Source: Rhodoferax sp. (GTDB lineage: Bacteria; Pseudomonadota; Gammaproteobacteria; Burkholderiales; Burkholderiaceae_C). Taken from it: a stretch of 61,606 nt of DNA. Made by a program: the position numbers and the translations under genes. Of the stretch, positions 1-8,638 are shown one piece after another. Below the pieces are notes generated by a model, which saw nothing but the letters and a program-made list of their open reading frames with translations, had not been told where the DNA came from and made no database searches. Where the stretch lies: NCBI RefSeq assembly GCF_013297935.1, contig NZ_JAAFIX010000004.1, forward strand, positions 218,168 through 279,773, given 5' to 3'. The first letter of the stretch is position 1; the number at the start of each line of letters is the position of its first letter.

Positions 1-107
1 GCTTGCGCCCACGCCGGGCGGGTAATGCCTGCGGCAGAGGCCAGCGCCAGGCCGCCCATCAGTTGCCGGGTGAACGCGCGGCGCGGCACGAGGGAGCCTG
101 CGGTCAT
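1..107 (-). CDS. N-terminus of a Tat-exported protein (partial)
   Basis: Only the first 35 codons are in the window; the gene runs off the left edge. The start ATG (positions 105-107 on the complement) overlaps the stop of the upstream OmpA-like gene in an ATGA arrangement, so the two are probably translationally coupled. The N-terminus has a twin-arginine pattern (RRAFTRQLMGG) followed by a hydrophobic stretch and a PAWAQ-type cleavage site, so the product should be exported by Tat. Nothing of the mature protein is visible, so no function can be given. Confidence 0.6.
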   Translation of the reverse strand, partial: MTAGSLVPRRAFTRQLMGGLALASAAGITRPAWAQ

Positions 108-727
108 GGTGTTTTCACCCCTTGAATCAGACCCTTGTCCATCATGGCCTTGAGACGGTCCCACGCGTTTTCAAAGGCGTTGGGGGCTTCTCCGCGGGTG
201 ATGTTTTCGACTTTTTCTTCCAGAATGACCACTTCCACCCGCCGGTTGAGCTTGCGCCCGTCGTCGGTCGCGTTGGAGGCAATAGGGCGGTTGAACGAGT
301 AGCCGGTGGTGCTCAGGCGCTTGGCGTCTACACCCTGTGCGAGCAACGCTTCGCGCACGCTGCGGGCGCGGGCTTCGGAGAGCTCATGGTTCAGGGCTTC
401 GTTGCCGAGGTTGTCGGTGTGGCCTTCGAGGACCACATTTTTGTCGGTTTTGGTGTTGATCAGCTGGGCAACCCGCTGCAGGTAGGCCTCAGACTCGGTA
501 GCTTTCAGACTGGCCTTGCCGGATTCGAACAGGGCAGCACTGGGCAGAAAAATTTGTACGCCACGCTCAGACTGGGCAATGGGCAAGGTGGGGCCGCTGT
601 AAGCAGGGGCCGCAGGTGCGACAGGGGCTTGTTGGCAGGCGCTCAGCAAGGCGCCGGCCAAGACAAATGCGACAGCGTTTGCGCTGACTCGCAGCAAAGG
701 TTGTGTGAAACGGGTGGTAGTAGACAT
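104..727 (-). CDS. OmpA-family lipoprotein
   Basis: A 207-residue protein with a lipoprotein signal (hydrophobic segment ending LLSAC, residues about 18-31), an Ala/Pro linker, and an OmpA C-terminal domain (about 60-175) that binds peptidoglycan. The conserved signature is visible as EGHTDNLGNEALNHELSEAR followed by LNRRVEVVI near the end. It should be anchored in the outer membrane and attach it to the cell wall. The tail after the domain is about 30 residues of unknown role. It precedes and overlaps the Tat-exported gene, so the two probably form an operon. Confidence 0.85.
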   Translation of the reverse strand: MSTTTRFTQPLLRVSANAVAFVLAGALLSACQQAPVAPAAPAYSGPTLPIAQSERGVQIFLPSAALFESGKASLKATESEAYLQRVAQLINTKTDKNVVLEGHTDNLGNEALNHELSEARARSVREALLAQGVDAKRLSTTGYSFNRPIASNATDDGRKLNRRVEVVILEEKVENITRGEAPNAFENAWDRLKAMMDKGLIQGVKTP

Positions 728-848
728 GCAAACAGTTCCAGGTGAATGGCCGCCAACCGGCCAGACGGTATTGAAACGGCAGGCCTCAGGTCTGTCTACC
801 GTTTCAACACCGGTACTTCAAATAGTCCACCATTCTGCACACTAGTTC

Positions 849-2048
849 TCAGGTGCCGTAGCGCTTGGTCCACTCTTTTTCGAGCGCATCGACCCAGCTG
901 CCGTTGGGCTCTGGAATAGCGGGTGCGGGCTTTTCCACCTGGCCTGGCAGAGGCTTGGCGGAGAAGGCGGCGCGCTCGGTAGCGCTGAGCTTGTCCAGCG
1001 CCAACACGGTGGGGTCGCCCCACACGGCAATGTCGGCCTTGCGGGCTTGCGCCTCGGCGCTAAGCAAGAAGTTGGCAAACACTTGCGCACCCTCTTTGGC
1101 GGTGGCGTTGACCGGAATGGCCACAAAGTGGGTGTTGCCGATGGTGCCGCTACTGAATTGATAGCTGGTCACGCTAGCAGGGAGGCGCTTGGCGGCTATT
1201 TCGTTCGCAGCATCGTTCGGGTTGAAGGTGAGTGCAATGGCCACCTCTCCATCGGCCAGCATCTGGCGGATGGCTTCTGCGTTGTTGGGGAACTGCTTGC
1301 CGCCGCGCCACAGGTGCGGGTGCATTTGGTCCAGCGCAGCCCACAGGGGGGCCGTGGTTTTGGCAAAAGCGTCGGGCGTGACGGGCTTGTAGAGCGCATC
1401 GCGGTTAGTGTTCACGTCCATCAGCATTTGCTTCAAAAAGGTGGTGCCGTGGAAGTTGGGCGGGCGCGGGTAGGTCACGCGGCCAGGGTTGGCTTTGGCA
1501 AACGCTTGCAGTTCGGCCAGGTTTTGCGGTGGCTTGGGCGTGCGCTTGCTGTCGACCATAAAGGTCAGCTGCGCCATGCCCCAGGGGGCTTCTAGACCAT
1601 CAGTGGGCTCTGCAAAGTCTAGGCGCGTGGTGGGCTTGCCTTGTACGTCCACCTTGGCGTACGAGGGCAGGCTCTCGGCAAAGGGCCCGAAGAGCAAACC
1701 TTCGCGCTTCATGGTCAAAAAGTTTTCACCATTGATCCACACCATGTCCACGCTGCCATTGGTTTTGCCGGCGGCTTTTTCGTTGCGCACCCGCTTGATC
1801 ATGTCGGGCGCATCAGCAATCTTGACGTGCTGCACCGTCACGCCAAAGCGCTTTTGTGCCTCGCCCGCGGCCCACTGGATGTAGGCGTTGATGGTCTCCG
1901 AGCCGCCCCAGGCGTTGAAATACACCGTCTGCCCTTTGGCCTTGGCCTCAATGGCCGACCATGCGGGGGTGCTTTGGGCGAAGGCGGGGGCTGCAATGGC
2001 CGTGCCGGTGAGGGCGAGGAGGTGGCGACGTTGAAGGTGAATGCTCAT
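849..2048 (-). CDS. ABC transporter substrate-binding protein, YnjB-like
   Basis: A 399-residue periplasmic binding protein. The N-terminus has an RRHLLALTG motif and ends PAFAQ, compatible with a Tat or Sec signal peptide cleaved near residue 25. The mature part reads like the YnjB branch of extracellular solute-binding proteins (FNAWGGSETINAYI near residue 45, VDMVWINGENF near 100, APWGMAQLTF near 155). The substrate is not known for this branch. No permease or ATPase gene is adjacent in the window; the gene ends close to the OmpA-like gene, with about 120 bases between. Part of a dispersed repeat (1149-1176) lies inside the coding sequence. Confidence 0.75.
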   Translation of the reverse strand: MSIHLQRRHLLALTGTAIAAPAFAQSTPAWSAIEAKAKGQTVYFNAWGGSETINAYIQWAAGEAQKRFGVTVQHVKIADAPDMIKRVRNEKAAGKTNGSVDMVWINGENFLTMKREGLLFGPFAESLPSYAKVDVQGKPTTRLDFAEPTDGLEAPWGMAQLTFMVDSKRTPKPPQNLAELQAFAKANPGRVTYPRPPNFHGTTFLKQMLMDVNTNRDALYKPVTPDAFAKTTAPLWAALDQMHPHLWRGGKQFPNNAEAIRQMLADGEVAIALTFNPNDAANEIAAKRLPASVTSYQFSSGTIGNTHFVAIPVNATAKEGAQVFANFLLSAEAQARKADIAVWGDPTVLALDKLSATERAAFSAKPLPGQVEKPAPAIPEPNGSWVDALEKEWTKRYGT

Positions 2049-2120
2049 AGGTCCGCTAGTCTGGTGAAAACGATAGGTCGGACCTTAGGCCCGTTTCTTA
2101 CACCTTGCGGGGTACAAGGC

Positions 2121-3365
2121 TTAGGCCAGCAAGGCCTGCGCAAATTCCCGCGCGTTGAAAGTCTCCAGCTCGTCGAGCTTTTCGCCCACGCCGATGAAAT
2201 ACACCGGAATAGGCCGCTCGCGCGCAATGGCTGCCAACACGCCGCCCTTGGCAGTGCCGTCGAGCTTGGTGACGATCAGGCCGGTGAGGCCCAGTGCATC
2301 GTCGAACGCTTTGACCTGCTGCACCGCGTTCTGGCCGGTGTTGCCGTCAATCACCAGCAGCACCTCGTGCGGTGCGGTGCCGTCGGCTTTGGCAATCACG
2401 CGTTTGATTTTTTTCAGCTCTTCCATGAGGTGCAGCTGGGTGGGCAGGCGGCCTGCCGTGTCCACGAGCACCACATCTTTGCCGCGCGCTTTGCCGGCGG
2501 TGACCGCGTCATAGCTCACGGCTGCAGGGTCGCCACCCTCCTGGCTCACGATTTCCACGGTATTGCGATCGGCCCACACGGTGAGCTGCTCGCGCGCAGC
2601 GGCGCGGAAGGTGTCGGCTGCGGCCAGCAGCACGCTGGCGTTGCTGTCTGCGAGGTGCTTGGTCAGCTTGCCGATGCTGGTGGTTTTGCCCGCGCCGTTC
2701 ACGCCCGCCACCATGATGACGGTGGGTGTGTGCTCGCCGATCACCAGCGGTTTTTGCAGGGGTTGCAGCAGCTCGGTCAGCTCGGCGATGAGGATGTTTT
2801 TGAGGGCAATCGGGTGGGTCACGCCGGTGGCCTTGACCTTTTTACGCAGTGCTGTCGTCAGGTGCTCGGTGGCGGCCACGCCCGCGTCGGCCATGAGCAG
2901 GGCGCTTTCGAGGTCTTCGTAGAGCGCCTCGTCGATCTGGCTGCCGCCAAACACGCCGGAGATGTTGCTCGCGGTCTTGCCCAAGCCTGCCTTGAGCTTG
3001 TCCAGCCACTTCTGGCGCTCAGGCGGCGTTGCCGGGGGTTCGGGAATGTCGATAGGTGCGACCAAGGCACTGCCGATCAGTGAGCCGCTGCCCCAGCTGG
3101 GCTCTTGCACGGCGGGTGCTGCTGGCGCTGTTTGCGCCGGCGCAGCTACCTGTATTTCGGGTGCCGCGGGGCTGGTCTCCACCGTGTGGGCTGCTGCGGG
3201 TGAGGGGGCTGCCCGGGGTGCGTCAGGCAGCGCGGGCGGGGTCACTGCGGGCGCGGCTTGGGCTGCGGGCGATGGCAATTCGGCGGCCAAAGGCACGTCG
3301 GGCGCTACCGCTTCAGGGGCCGGAGTCGTCGAGGAAAAGAATTTCTTTTTGAAAAAACTGAACAT
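2121..3365 (-). CDS. ftsY: signal recognition particle receptor FtsY
   Basis: FtsY docks the SRP-ribosome complex at the inner membrane for co-translational insertion. The 414-residue protein begins with a basic hydrophobic tip (MFSFFKKKFF), then an acidic, Ala/Pro-rich A region to about residue 110, then the NG GTPase domain. The G motifs are clear: GVNGAGKTTSIGKL (P-loop, about 220), DTFRAAAREQL, DTAGRLPTQ and TKLDGTAKGG. It is divergent from the M16 peptidase gene, with fewer than 30 bases between the starts, as in many beta- and gammaproteobacteria where ftsY neighbours rsmD. Confidence 0.97.
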   Translation of the reverse strand: MFSFFKKKFFSSTTPAPEAVAPDVPLAAELPSPAAQAAPAVTPPALPDAPRAAPSPAAAHTVETSPAAPEIQVAAPAQTAPAAPAVQEPSWGSGSLIGSALVAPIDIPEPPATPPERQKWLDKLKAGLGKTASNISGVFGGSQIDEALYEDLESALLMADAGVAATEHLTTALRKKVKATGVTHPIALKNILIAELTELLQPLQKPLVIGEHTPTVIMVAGVNGAGKTTSIGKLTKHLADSNASVLLAAADTFRAAAREQLTVWADRNTVEIVSQEGGDPAAVSYDAVTAGKARGKDVVLVDTAGRLPTQLHLMEELKKIKRVIAKADGTAPHEVLLVIDGNTGQNAVQQVKAFDDALGLTGLIVTKLDGTAKGGVLAAIARERPIPVYFIGVGEKLDELETFNAREFAQALLA

Positions 3366-3393
3366 GAGTGCGTTTCTAGAATCACAGCATTCT

Positions 3394-4875
3394 ATGAAAC
3401 ACCCATTTCACCTGACGGGCGCCCGCAGGGCGGCCCCGGTTTCTGCGCTGGCCTTGGCCATTGCTTTTGCCATTCCCACTCTCATTCTGTCCATGCCCGC
3501 CTCCGCCACGGAGGTGCCGACTGCTCCAGCCGCCGCGCTGGCACAGCAGTTCAGCTTGAAGAATGGCATGACCCTGATCGTCAAACCCGATCGGCGCGCT
3601 CCCACGGCGGTGCATATGCTGTGGGTGCGCGTGGGCTCGATGGACGAGGTAGACGGCAGCAGCGGGGTGGCGCATGTGCTGGAGCACATGATGTTCAAGG
3701 GAACGCCCACGGTGAAAGCCGGGGACTTTTCCCGCAAGGTGGCCGCACTGGGCGGGCGCGAAAATGCCTTCACTAGCAAGGACTACACCGGCTACTTTCA
3801 ACAAATCCCCTCCCAGCGGCTGGAAGATGTCATGCGCCTGGAGGCCGACCGCTTTGCCCACAACACCTGGTCTGACGAAGACTTCCGCAAAGAGCTGGAG
3901 GTGGTGAAAGAAGAGCGCCGCCTGCGCACCGAAGACAAGCCCCACGCTCGCTTGCATGAAGCCATGGAAGGGGTGACCTACCAGGCCGACCCCTACCGCC
4001 GCCCCATTGTGGGCTGGATGAGTGACCTCGAAAGCTTGCAGCCTGAGGATGCGCGCGATTTCTACCGCCGCTGGTACACGCCCGCCAATGCTGCCGTCGT
4101 GGTGGCTGGCGATGTGGAGGTCGACACTGTGCGCGCCCTGGCCGAAAAATACTACGGCAGCCTGCCGGTGCGCGCCTTGCCGCAGCGCAAACCCCGCACC
4201 GAGCCGGAGCAGACCGGTTTGCGGCGGCTCGACTTCAAAGCCCCGGCAGAGCAGGCCTATGTGGCGCTCTCTTTTAAGGTGCCCGGCCTCAAGCCGGAGG
4301 GTTTGCCGGGCCGGGCAGATGCGCCCATGGACCCGGCCAGCGCAGACGCCCTGGCCTTGACCGTGCTCTCTGCGGTGCTGTCAGGTTATGACGGTGCCCG
4401 CATTCCCCGGGCGCTGACCCTTACCGAGCCTTCGGTGGCGGATAGTGCAGGTGCGTATTACGGCCTGACGGCCCGGGGCCCGCAATTGTTTTCGCTTTAC
4501 GGTGTACCCGCCGCGGGCAAAAGCGCTGCCGACGTGGAGGCTGCACTGCGCGCCCAGATCGCGCTGGTAGCCCAGGGCGGCGTGACCGAGGCCGAGTTGG
4601 CCCGGGTGAAAAACCGCTGGGTGGCCGGCGAAATCTACAAGCAAGACAGTGTGTTCAATCAGGCCCGCTTGCTGGGCGTGAGCTGGATCAACGGTTTCGC
4701 CCTCGGGAGCGATACCGTCTTGCTCCAACGCCTGCGCCAGGTCAGCGCAGCACAGGTGCAGGCCGTGGCCGCCCGCTACTTCGGGGACGACGCCTTGACG
4801 GTGGCGACCCTTCTCCCCCAGCCGCTGGATACCGCCCGCAAGCCCCGTTCCCCGGCGGCAGGCTTGCGGCATTGA
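3394..4875 (+). CDS. M16 family zinc peptidase (catalytic subunit type)
   Basis: A secreted or periplasmic metallopeptidase of the pitrilysin/processing-peptidase family, 493 residues. A signal peptide covers about residues 1-38 (ending PASATE). The inverted zinc motif HxxEH is present as HVLEHMMFKGT, followed by the downstream glutamate region EVVKEERR, so the protein should be catalytically active. A longer frame extends upstream across the ftsY 5' end, but ATG 3394 starts the signal peptide directly; ATG 3364 is the alternative. The next gene is a second M16 protein lacking the zinc motif, so the two probably form a heterodimer of active and inactive halves. Confidence 0.88.
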   Translation: MKHPFHLTGARRAAPVSALALAIAFAIPTLILSMPASATEVPTAPAAALAQQFSLKNGMTLIVKPDRRAPTAVHMLWVRVGSMDEVDGSSGVAHVLEHMMFKGTPTVKAGDFSRKVAALGGRENAFTSKDYTGYFQQIPSQRLEDVMRLEADRFAHNTWSDEDFRKELEVVKEERRLRTEDKPHARLHEAMEGVTYQADPYRRPIVGWMSDLESLQPEDARDFYRRWYTPANAAVVVAGDVEVDTVRALAEKYYGSLPVRALPQRKPRTEPEQTGLRRLDFKAPAEQAYVALSFKVPGLKPEGLPGRADAPMDPASADALALTVLSAVLSGYDGARIPRALTLTEPSVADSAGAYYGLTARGPQLFSLYGVPAAGKSAADVEAALRAQIALVAQGGVTEAELARVKNRWVAGEIYKQDSVFNQARLLGVSWINGFALGSDTVLLQRLRQVSAAQVQAVAARYFGDDALTVATLLPQPLDTARKPRSPAAGLRH

Positions 4876-4890
4876 GCAGATACTGAACTC

Positions 4891-6231
4891 ATGAATACTC
4901 CTAAATTGATAGCTGCTCGCGCATTATTTGTATGGGCTAGCGGCCTTTTTTTCATAAATTTGGCGTGGGCAGGCATTCCGGTCCAGCACTGGACTCAGCC
5001 CAACGGGGCCCGCGTCTATCTGGTGGAGAGCCCTGCTATTCCGATGGTGGATGTGCAGATCGACCTTGATGCCGGTGGCCGCCGCGATCCGGCCGCCCAG
5101 CCCGGTCTGGCGAACCTCATGGCCGGCAGCACCGCACAGGGTGTGCGCGCCAGCGATGCAGGCCCGGCGCTGGACGAAAACCAGCTCAGTGAGGCGTGGG
5201 CCGACCTGGGCGCGTCATTTGGCGGCAGTGCCAGCGCCGACCGCATGAGCTTCGGCTTGCGCTCTCTGACCTACCCGGACCTGCTGGACAAGGCGCTCTC
5301 CTTGGCCGCCCGCCAGTTGGGCGAGCCTGCGTTTCCTGAGGCCTTGTGGTTACGCGACCGGCCGAAGTTGATCGCCAGCCTCAAGGAAGCCAATACCCGC
5401 CCTGCAACCCTGGCGGCCCGTGCCTTCAGCAGCGCGGTGTATGGCAGCCACCCCTATGGCTATGAGCCGAATGAGGCGAGCCTGCTCCGCACGAATGTGC
5501 AGCAGCTGCGCGACTTGCACGCCCGTGTGCTGCGGGCGTGTGCGGTGCAGGTCAGCATCGTGGGCGCCCTCAACCGCGCGCAGGCCGACGTGCTGGTGAC
5601 CAAGCTGCTGGCCCGCTTGCCCCAGAGCGGCTGCGCCAAGCTGCCGCCTGTGCCCGAGGTGCAGCCCCTGGCGGCGGCCAGCGAGCAGCGCTTGGCTTTC
5701 CCTTCGGCGCAGGCCCATGTGCTGTTGGGGCAGCCCGGCTACCGGCGCAATGACCCTGATTTCTTTGCCCTGACGGTCGGCAACCACATCTTGGGGGGTG
5801 GCGGATTCACCGCCCGGCTGACCGAAGAAGTGCGCGAAAAGCGGGGGCTCACCTACAGTGTTTACAGCTACTTCTCGCCCGGCCTGCACGCAGGTGCATT
5901 CACCATCGGTTTGCAGACACGGCCCGACCAGGCAGAGCAAGCACTGACTTTGGTGCGCGAGGTGCTGGCGAAGTTTGTGGCACAGGGCCCGACTGAGCAG
6001 GAGTTGCAGGCCGCCAAAAACAACCTGATCGGCGGGTTTGCGCTGCGGATCGACAGCAACAAAAAGCTGCTCGACAACGTAGCCAACATCGCGTGGAACG
6101 GCTTGCCGCTGGACTACCTGGATACCTGGACACAACAAGTCGACAAGCTCACCACCGAACAAGTGCGCACGGCCATGGCCAGGGTGCTGCAACCCGAGCG
6201 CATGGCTGCCGTGGTGTTGGGTGCCCCGTAG
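4891..6231 (+). CDS. M16 family protein lacking zinc-binding motif
   Basis: A 446-residue M16 homologue with a signal peptide of about 27 residues (ending NLAWAG). At the place where active members have HxxEH it reads GLANLMAGS, so no zinc site is present. The C-terminal half keeps the family substrate-binding pattern (EEVREKRGLTYSVYSY). It lies 15 bases after the catalytic M16 gene and should be its non-catalytic partner. The first 20 codons are encoded by a copy of a dispersed repeat (4900-4954), so the signal peptide appears to be derived from repeat DNA. The following gene rsmD starts 21 bases downstream. Confidence 0.85.
   Translation: MNTPKLIAARALFVWASGLFFINLAWAGIPVQHWTQPNGARVYLVESPAIPMVDVQIDLDAGGRRDPAAQPGLANLMAGSTAQGVRASDAGPALDENQLSEAWADLGASFGGSASADRMSFGLRSLTYPDLLDKALSLAARQLGEPAFPEALWLRDRPKLIASLKEANTRPATLAARAFSSAVYGSHPYGYEPNEASLLRTNVQQLRDLHARVLRACAVQVSIVGALNRAQADVLVTKLLARLPQSGCAKLPPVPEVQPLAAASEQRLAFPSAQAHVLLGQPGYRRNDPDFFALTVGNHILGGGGFTARLTEEVREKRGLTYSVYSYFSPGLHAGAFTIGLQTRPDQAEQALTLVREVLAKFVAQGPTEQELQAAKNNLIGGFALRIDSNKKLLDNVANIAWNGLPLDYLDTWTQQVDKLTTEQVRTAMARVLQPERMAAVVLGAP
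4900..4954 (+). repeat. dispersed repeat copy A (in M16 signal peptide)
   Basis: Contains AAATTGATAGCTGCTCGCGC, a TATTTGTATGG stretch, then GGGCTAGCGGCC and a T-run. The same block order recurs in this window at about 8535-8598 and 12525-12584 (complement), 21028-21083, 53181-53242 and 60678-60737, with partial copies at 1149-1176 and 18177-18205. This copy lies in frame in the signal peptide of the second M16 gene. Confidence 0.65.
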
Positions 6232-6252
6232 CCGGTGCGGTAAGCTCACCGC

Positions 6253-6897
6253 ATGAACGCCAAAGCTTCTTCCAAAACAACATCTTCCCGTGGCGCTGCG
6301 GGCGCTGCCAAGCGACCGCAGCGCCCTCGCGCAGCCCAGAGCCATGAAATCCGCATCATCGGCGGGCTCTGGAAGCGCACCAAACTCAAAGTTGCCGACA
6401 AGCCCGGCCTGCGTCCCACGCCCGACCGGGTGCGCGAGACCGTGTTCAACTGGCTGGGTCAGGACATGAGTGGCCTGCGCTGCCTGGACGCCTTTGCCGG
6501 TACCGGCGCACTGGGCTTTGAGGCCGCGTCGCGTGGCGCGCGGCAGGTGACGCTGATTGAGCAAGACACGGCGCTGATTGACCAGCTCAAGAAAACCCAG
6601 TCCCAGCTCGATGCGGGCATGGTAATGGTGCAGCGGGGTGACGGCATTGCCGCCATCCGGCAAGCCGCGCCGGCGAGTCTGGATGTGATTTTTATCGATC
6701 CACCGTTTGATGCGCCCCTGTTTGAGCCTGCCCTCAGTGCCTGCGCCCATGCACTGGCAGCCGGCGGCTGGGTGTACCTGGAGGCGCCCACGGCCTATAC
6801 CGATGAGACTTTGAGTGCTTATGGCCTGCAGGTCTACCGGCACCTGAAGGCGGGCGCGGTCCACGCCCATTTGTTGCAAGCACTGTCGGCCCCCTGA
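6253..6897 (+). CDS. rsmD: 16S rRNA (guanine966-N2)-methyltransferase RsmD
   Basis: Methylates N2 of G966 in 16S rRNA on the small subunit, using S-adenosylmethionine. The 214-residue protein has the RsmD start of the core (RIIGGLWKRTKLKV, about 35), the LRPTPDRVRETVFNWL region, SAM motif I (DAFAGTGALGFEAASRGA, about 80) and the catalytic DPPF motif (about 140). A Lys/Ala/Ser-rich extension of about 30 residues precedes the core. The gene is followed 21 bases later by coaD, a pairing found in many bacteria. Confidence 0.95.
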   Translation: MNAKASSKTTSSRGAAGAAKRPQRPRAAQSHEIRIIGGLWKRTKLKVADKPGLRPTPDRVRETVFNWLGQDMSGLRCLDAFAGTGALGFEAASRGARQVTLIEQDTALIDQLKKTQSQLDAGMVMVQRGDGIAAIRQAAPASLDVIFIDPPFDAPLFEPALSACAHALAAGGWVYLEAPTAYTDETLSAYGLQVYRHLKAGAVHAHLLQALSAP

Positions 6898-6918
6898 CGG
6901 TTTCACCCAAGGCTCACC

Positions 6919-7407
6919 ATGCCCCACGCCACGATTGCTGTGTTCCCCGGGACCTTTGACCCCATCACGCTGGGTCACCAGGACTTGATCCGTCGCTCTT
7001 CGCGCCTGTTCGGCACGGTGATTGTGGCGGTCGCGGTCGCGCACCATAAAAAAACCATGTTCAGCCTTGAAGAGCGCCTGGAAATGGCGCGCGAGGTTTT
7101 TCAGCCGCTCGACAATGTGCAGGTTGAGAGCTTCAGTGGCTTGGTCAGGGACTTCGCAGTAGCCCATGGTGCTCGTGCCATGGTGCGCGGCGTACGATCG
7201 GTCACGGACTTCGACTATGAGGCGCAGCTCGCCGGCATGAACAAGTCGCTCGCCCCTGACGTAGAAACGGTTTTCCTCACGCCGGACTCGCGTTTTCAGT
7301 TCATCTCGAGTACGCTGGTGCGGGAGATTGCCACGCTCAAGGGCGACGTCGCCGCCTTCGTGGCGCCGGTGGTTCATGCACGTCTGATGGACCGCCTGAC
7401 ACCCTGA
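6919..7407 (+). CDS. coaD: phosphopantetheine adenylyltransferase CoaD
   Basis: Catalyses the fourth step of coenzyme A synthesis, the transfer of AMP from ATP to 4'-phosphopantetheine. The 162-residue length is usual. Nucleotidyltransferase motifs are present: GTFDPITLGH near the N-terminus (TxGH) and ISSTLVREIA near the C-terminus, with RGVRSVTDFDYE in between. It follows rsmD closely and precedes a universal stress gene by 18 bases, so the three may be co-transcribed. Confidence 0.96.
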   Translation: MPHATIAVFPGTFDPITLGHQDLIRRSSRLFGTVIVAVAVAHHKKTMFSLEERLEMAREVFQPLDNVQVESFSGLVRDFAVAHGARAMVRGVRSVTDFDYEAQLAGMNKSLAPDVETVFLTPDSRFQFISSTLVREIATLKGDVAAFVAPVVHARLMDRLTP

Positions 7408-7425
7408 TACCTCAAGGAGGTTGCC

Positions 7426-7878
7426 ATGAAAGTTCTGCTGCCGGTAGATGGTTCGGAGTTATCGATGGAGGCGGTGCGCTGGGTGCTTCGAGCCCGGGCG
7501 GATGGCTTGTCTGTCAGCGTGGTGTTGGTCAATGTGCAAGAGCCCGCCAATTTGTACGAACTGGTGGTGGCGCACGACCCCGAAGTCATCAGCCGTGTGA
7601 GCACCGAGGCGGGCATGCATTGTCTGGAGCCTGCGCGCAACTTGCTGGAAGCTGCCGGGGTGGATTGTGTTTGCGAGGTCGAGACCGGAGACCCTGCGCA
7701 TACGGCGACCGAAGTGGGCGAGCGGCATGGCGTGGACCTGGTGGTGATGGGTGCCCAAGGAGCAGGCGCGCTGCGCAGCGGGCTGCTGGGATCTGTCGCC
7801 AATGAGGTTTTGCGGACCAGTGCCGTGCCGGTGTTGATTGTCAAACTCCCCCCCGACGACGAGGGATTGAGCCCCTGA
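7426..7878 (+). CDS. universal stress protein UspA family
   Basis: A 150-residue single-domain Usp protein. It begins MKVLLPVDGSELSMEAV, with the family's conserved Asp and Ser, and carries the ATP-binding signature G-x2-G-x9-G-S in its C-terminal third (GAQGAGALRSGLLGSVAN), so it is probably of the ATP-binding type. A good ribosome site (AAGGAGG) lies just before ATG 7426. Its specific stress is not evident. Confidence 0.9.
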   Translation: MKVLLPVDGSELSMEAVRWVLRARADGLSVSVVLVNVQEPANLYELVVAHDPEVISRVSTEAGMHCLEPARNLLEAAGVDCVCEVETGDPAHTATEVGERHGVDLVVMGAQGAGALRSGLLGSVANEVLRTSAVPVLIVKLPPDDEGLSP

Positions 7879-7910
7879 GGCGATAATCTCGCCATGGAGC
7901 GTGAACTGCT

Positions 7911-8174
7911 GTGGCACTGTTAATTACCGACGAATGCATCAATTGCGATGTGTGTGAGCCCGAGTGCCCGAATGAGGCAATTTATCTGGGCGAGCAGATT
8001 TATGAAATCGACCCGCACAAGTGCACCGAGTGTGTGGGGCATTTCGACGAGCCCCAGTGTGTGCAGGTTTGTCCCGTCTCCTGTATCCCGGTGAATCCGG
8101 AGTTCACCGAAAGCAAAGAAACCCTGATGCAGAAGTATCTGCGTCTGCAGGCCTTAACGCCTAAACCCGCCTGA
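7911..8174 (+). CDS. YfhL-type 2[4Fe-4S] ferredoxin
   Basis: An 87-residue electron carrier. The first cluster ligands are CINCDVCEPECP (CxxCxxCxxxCP, about 11-22). The second set, CTECVGHFDEPQCVQVCP (about 38-55), has the longer spacing between the second and third cysteines that marks the YfhL/Allochromatium-type ferredoxins, and a C-terminal helical extension follows. The start codon is GTG at 7911 with GGAG upstream. It converges on the DUF4124-like gene, with about 30 bases between their ends. Confidence 0.92.
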   Translation: MALLITDECINCDVCEPECPNEAIYLGEQIYEIDPHKCTECVGHFDEPQCVQVCPVSCIPVNPEFTESKETLMQKYLRLQALTPKPA

Positions 8175-8204
8175 GCGACGCCGCCTCTGCGGCCGCGTGG
8201 GTGG

Positions 8205-8615
8205 TCAAGGTTTGGTGGCAGGCATCTGCTTGGCGGTAAAGAACTCCGGTCCACTTTTCTTCTTGGCAGTGTCTCCGCCCTGACCCTTGCTTTGGTCCTT
8301 GGCTTGTCGGGTCTTTTCTTGCTCTAGTGCCTTGAGCTCTGCATCGTGGCGCTTCTTGACTTCTGCCTCGGTGGCCAAGCGCTCTTTTTCTAAGGCCTTG
8401 GCGGCTGCTACCTGGCGCTTGTTTTCTTTGTCTACGCTTTGTTTGCGAGCGATGTCTCTGCTCGCGCCTGGTGTGGAGGTGTCCAGCGTTTTGCCATCGC
8501 CGCAGGGCGTTTGGCTGTAGGTATTGCCGCACCGGTAAACCTTTTGGGCACTAGCCCCCGTCGATATTGCCCCTAAAGCTACAAAAAGCATAGCAAATAT
8601 GGTGGTCTGGCGCAT
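8205..8615 (-). CDS. exported DUF4124-like protein
   Basis: A 136-residue protein with a signal peptide (residues about 1-23, ending TGASAQ), then the short KVYRCGNTYSQTPCGDGK segment typical of DUF4124 proteins, with two cysteines that may form a disulfide. The rest is a strongly charged Lys/Glu/Ala region predicted to be one long helix or coiled coil (about 55-120). Function is unknown; it should be periplasmic. The signal peptide is encoded by a copy of the window's dispersed repeat. Confidence 0.7.
   Translation of the reverse strand: MRQTTIFAMLFVALGAISTGASAQKVYRCGNTYSQTPCGDGKTLDTSTPGASRDIARKQSVDKENKRQVAAAKALEKERLATEAEVKKRHDAELKALEQEKTRQAKDQSKGQGGDTAKKKSGPEFFTAKQMPATKP
8535..8598 (-). 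repeat. dispersed repeat copy G (in DUF4124-like signal peptide)
   Basis: On the complement it reads GCTATGCTTTTTGTAGC, then GGGGCAATAT, then GGGGGCTAGTGCC followed by AAAAGG. This is the same order of blocks as the copies at 4900 and 12525. It encodes the hydrophobic core and the AxA cleavage site of the exported protein's signal peptide. Confidence 0.55.
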
Positions 8616-8638
8616 ACGTGGCTCCGGTGGTGGGTGGC

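Noticed and set aside
1641..3083. 480-residue rightward open frame
   Set aside because: Shadow of the binding-protein and ftsY genes; no recognisable motif.
2962..3393. Long upstream extension of the M16 peptidase frame
   Set aside because: It is the antisense shadow of the Ala/Pro-rich part of ftsY; a signal peptide starts at ATG 3394.
5350..7377. 675-residue leftward open frame
   Set aside because: It lies opposite the M16, rsmD and coaD genes, which have clear motifs; its own sequence is low-complexity His/Gly/Arg typical of a GC-rich shadow.
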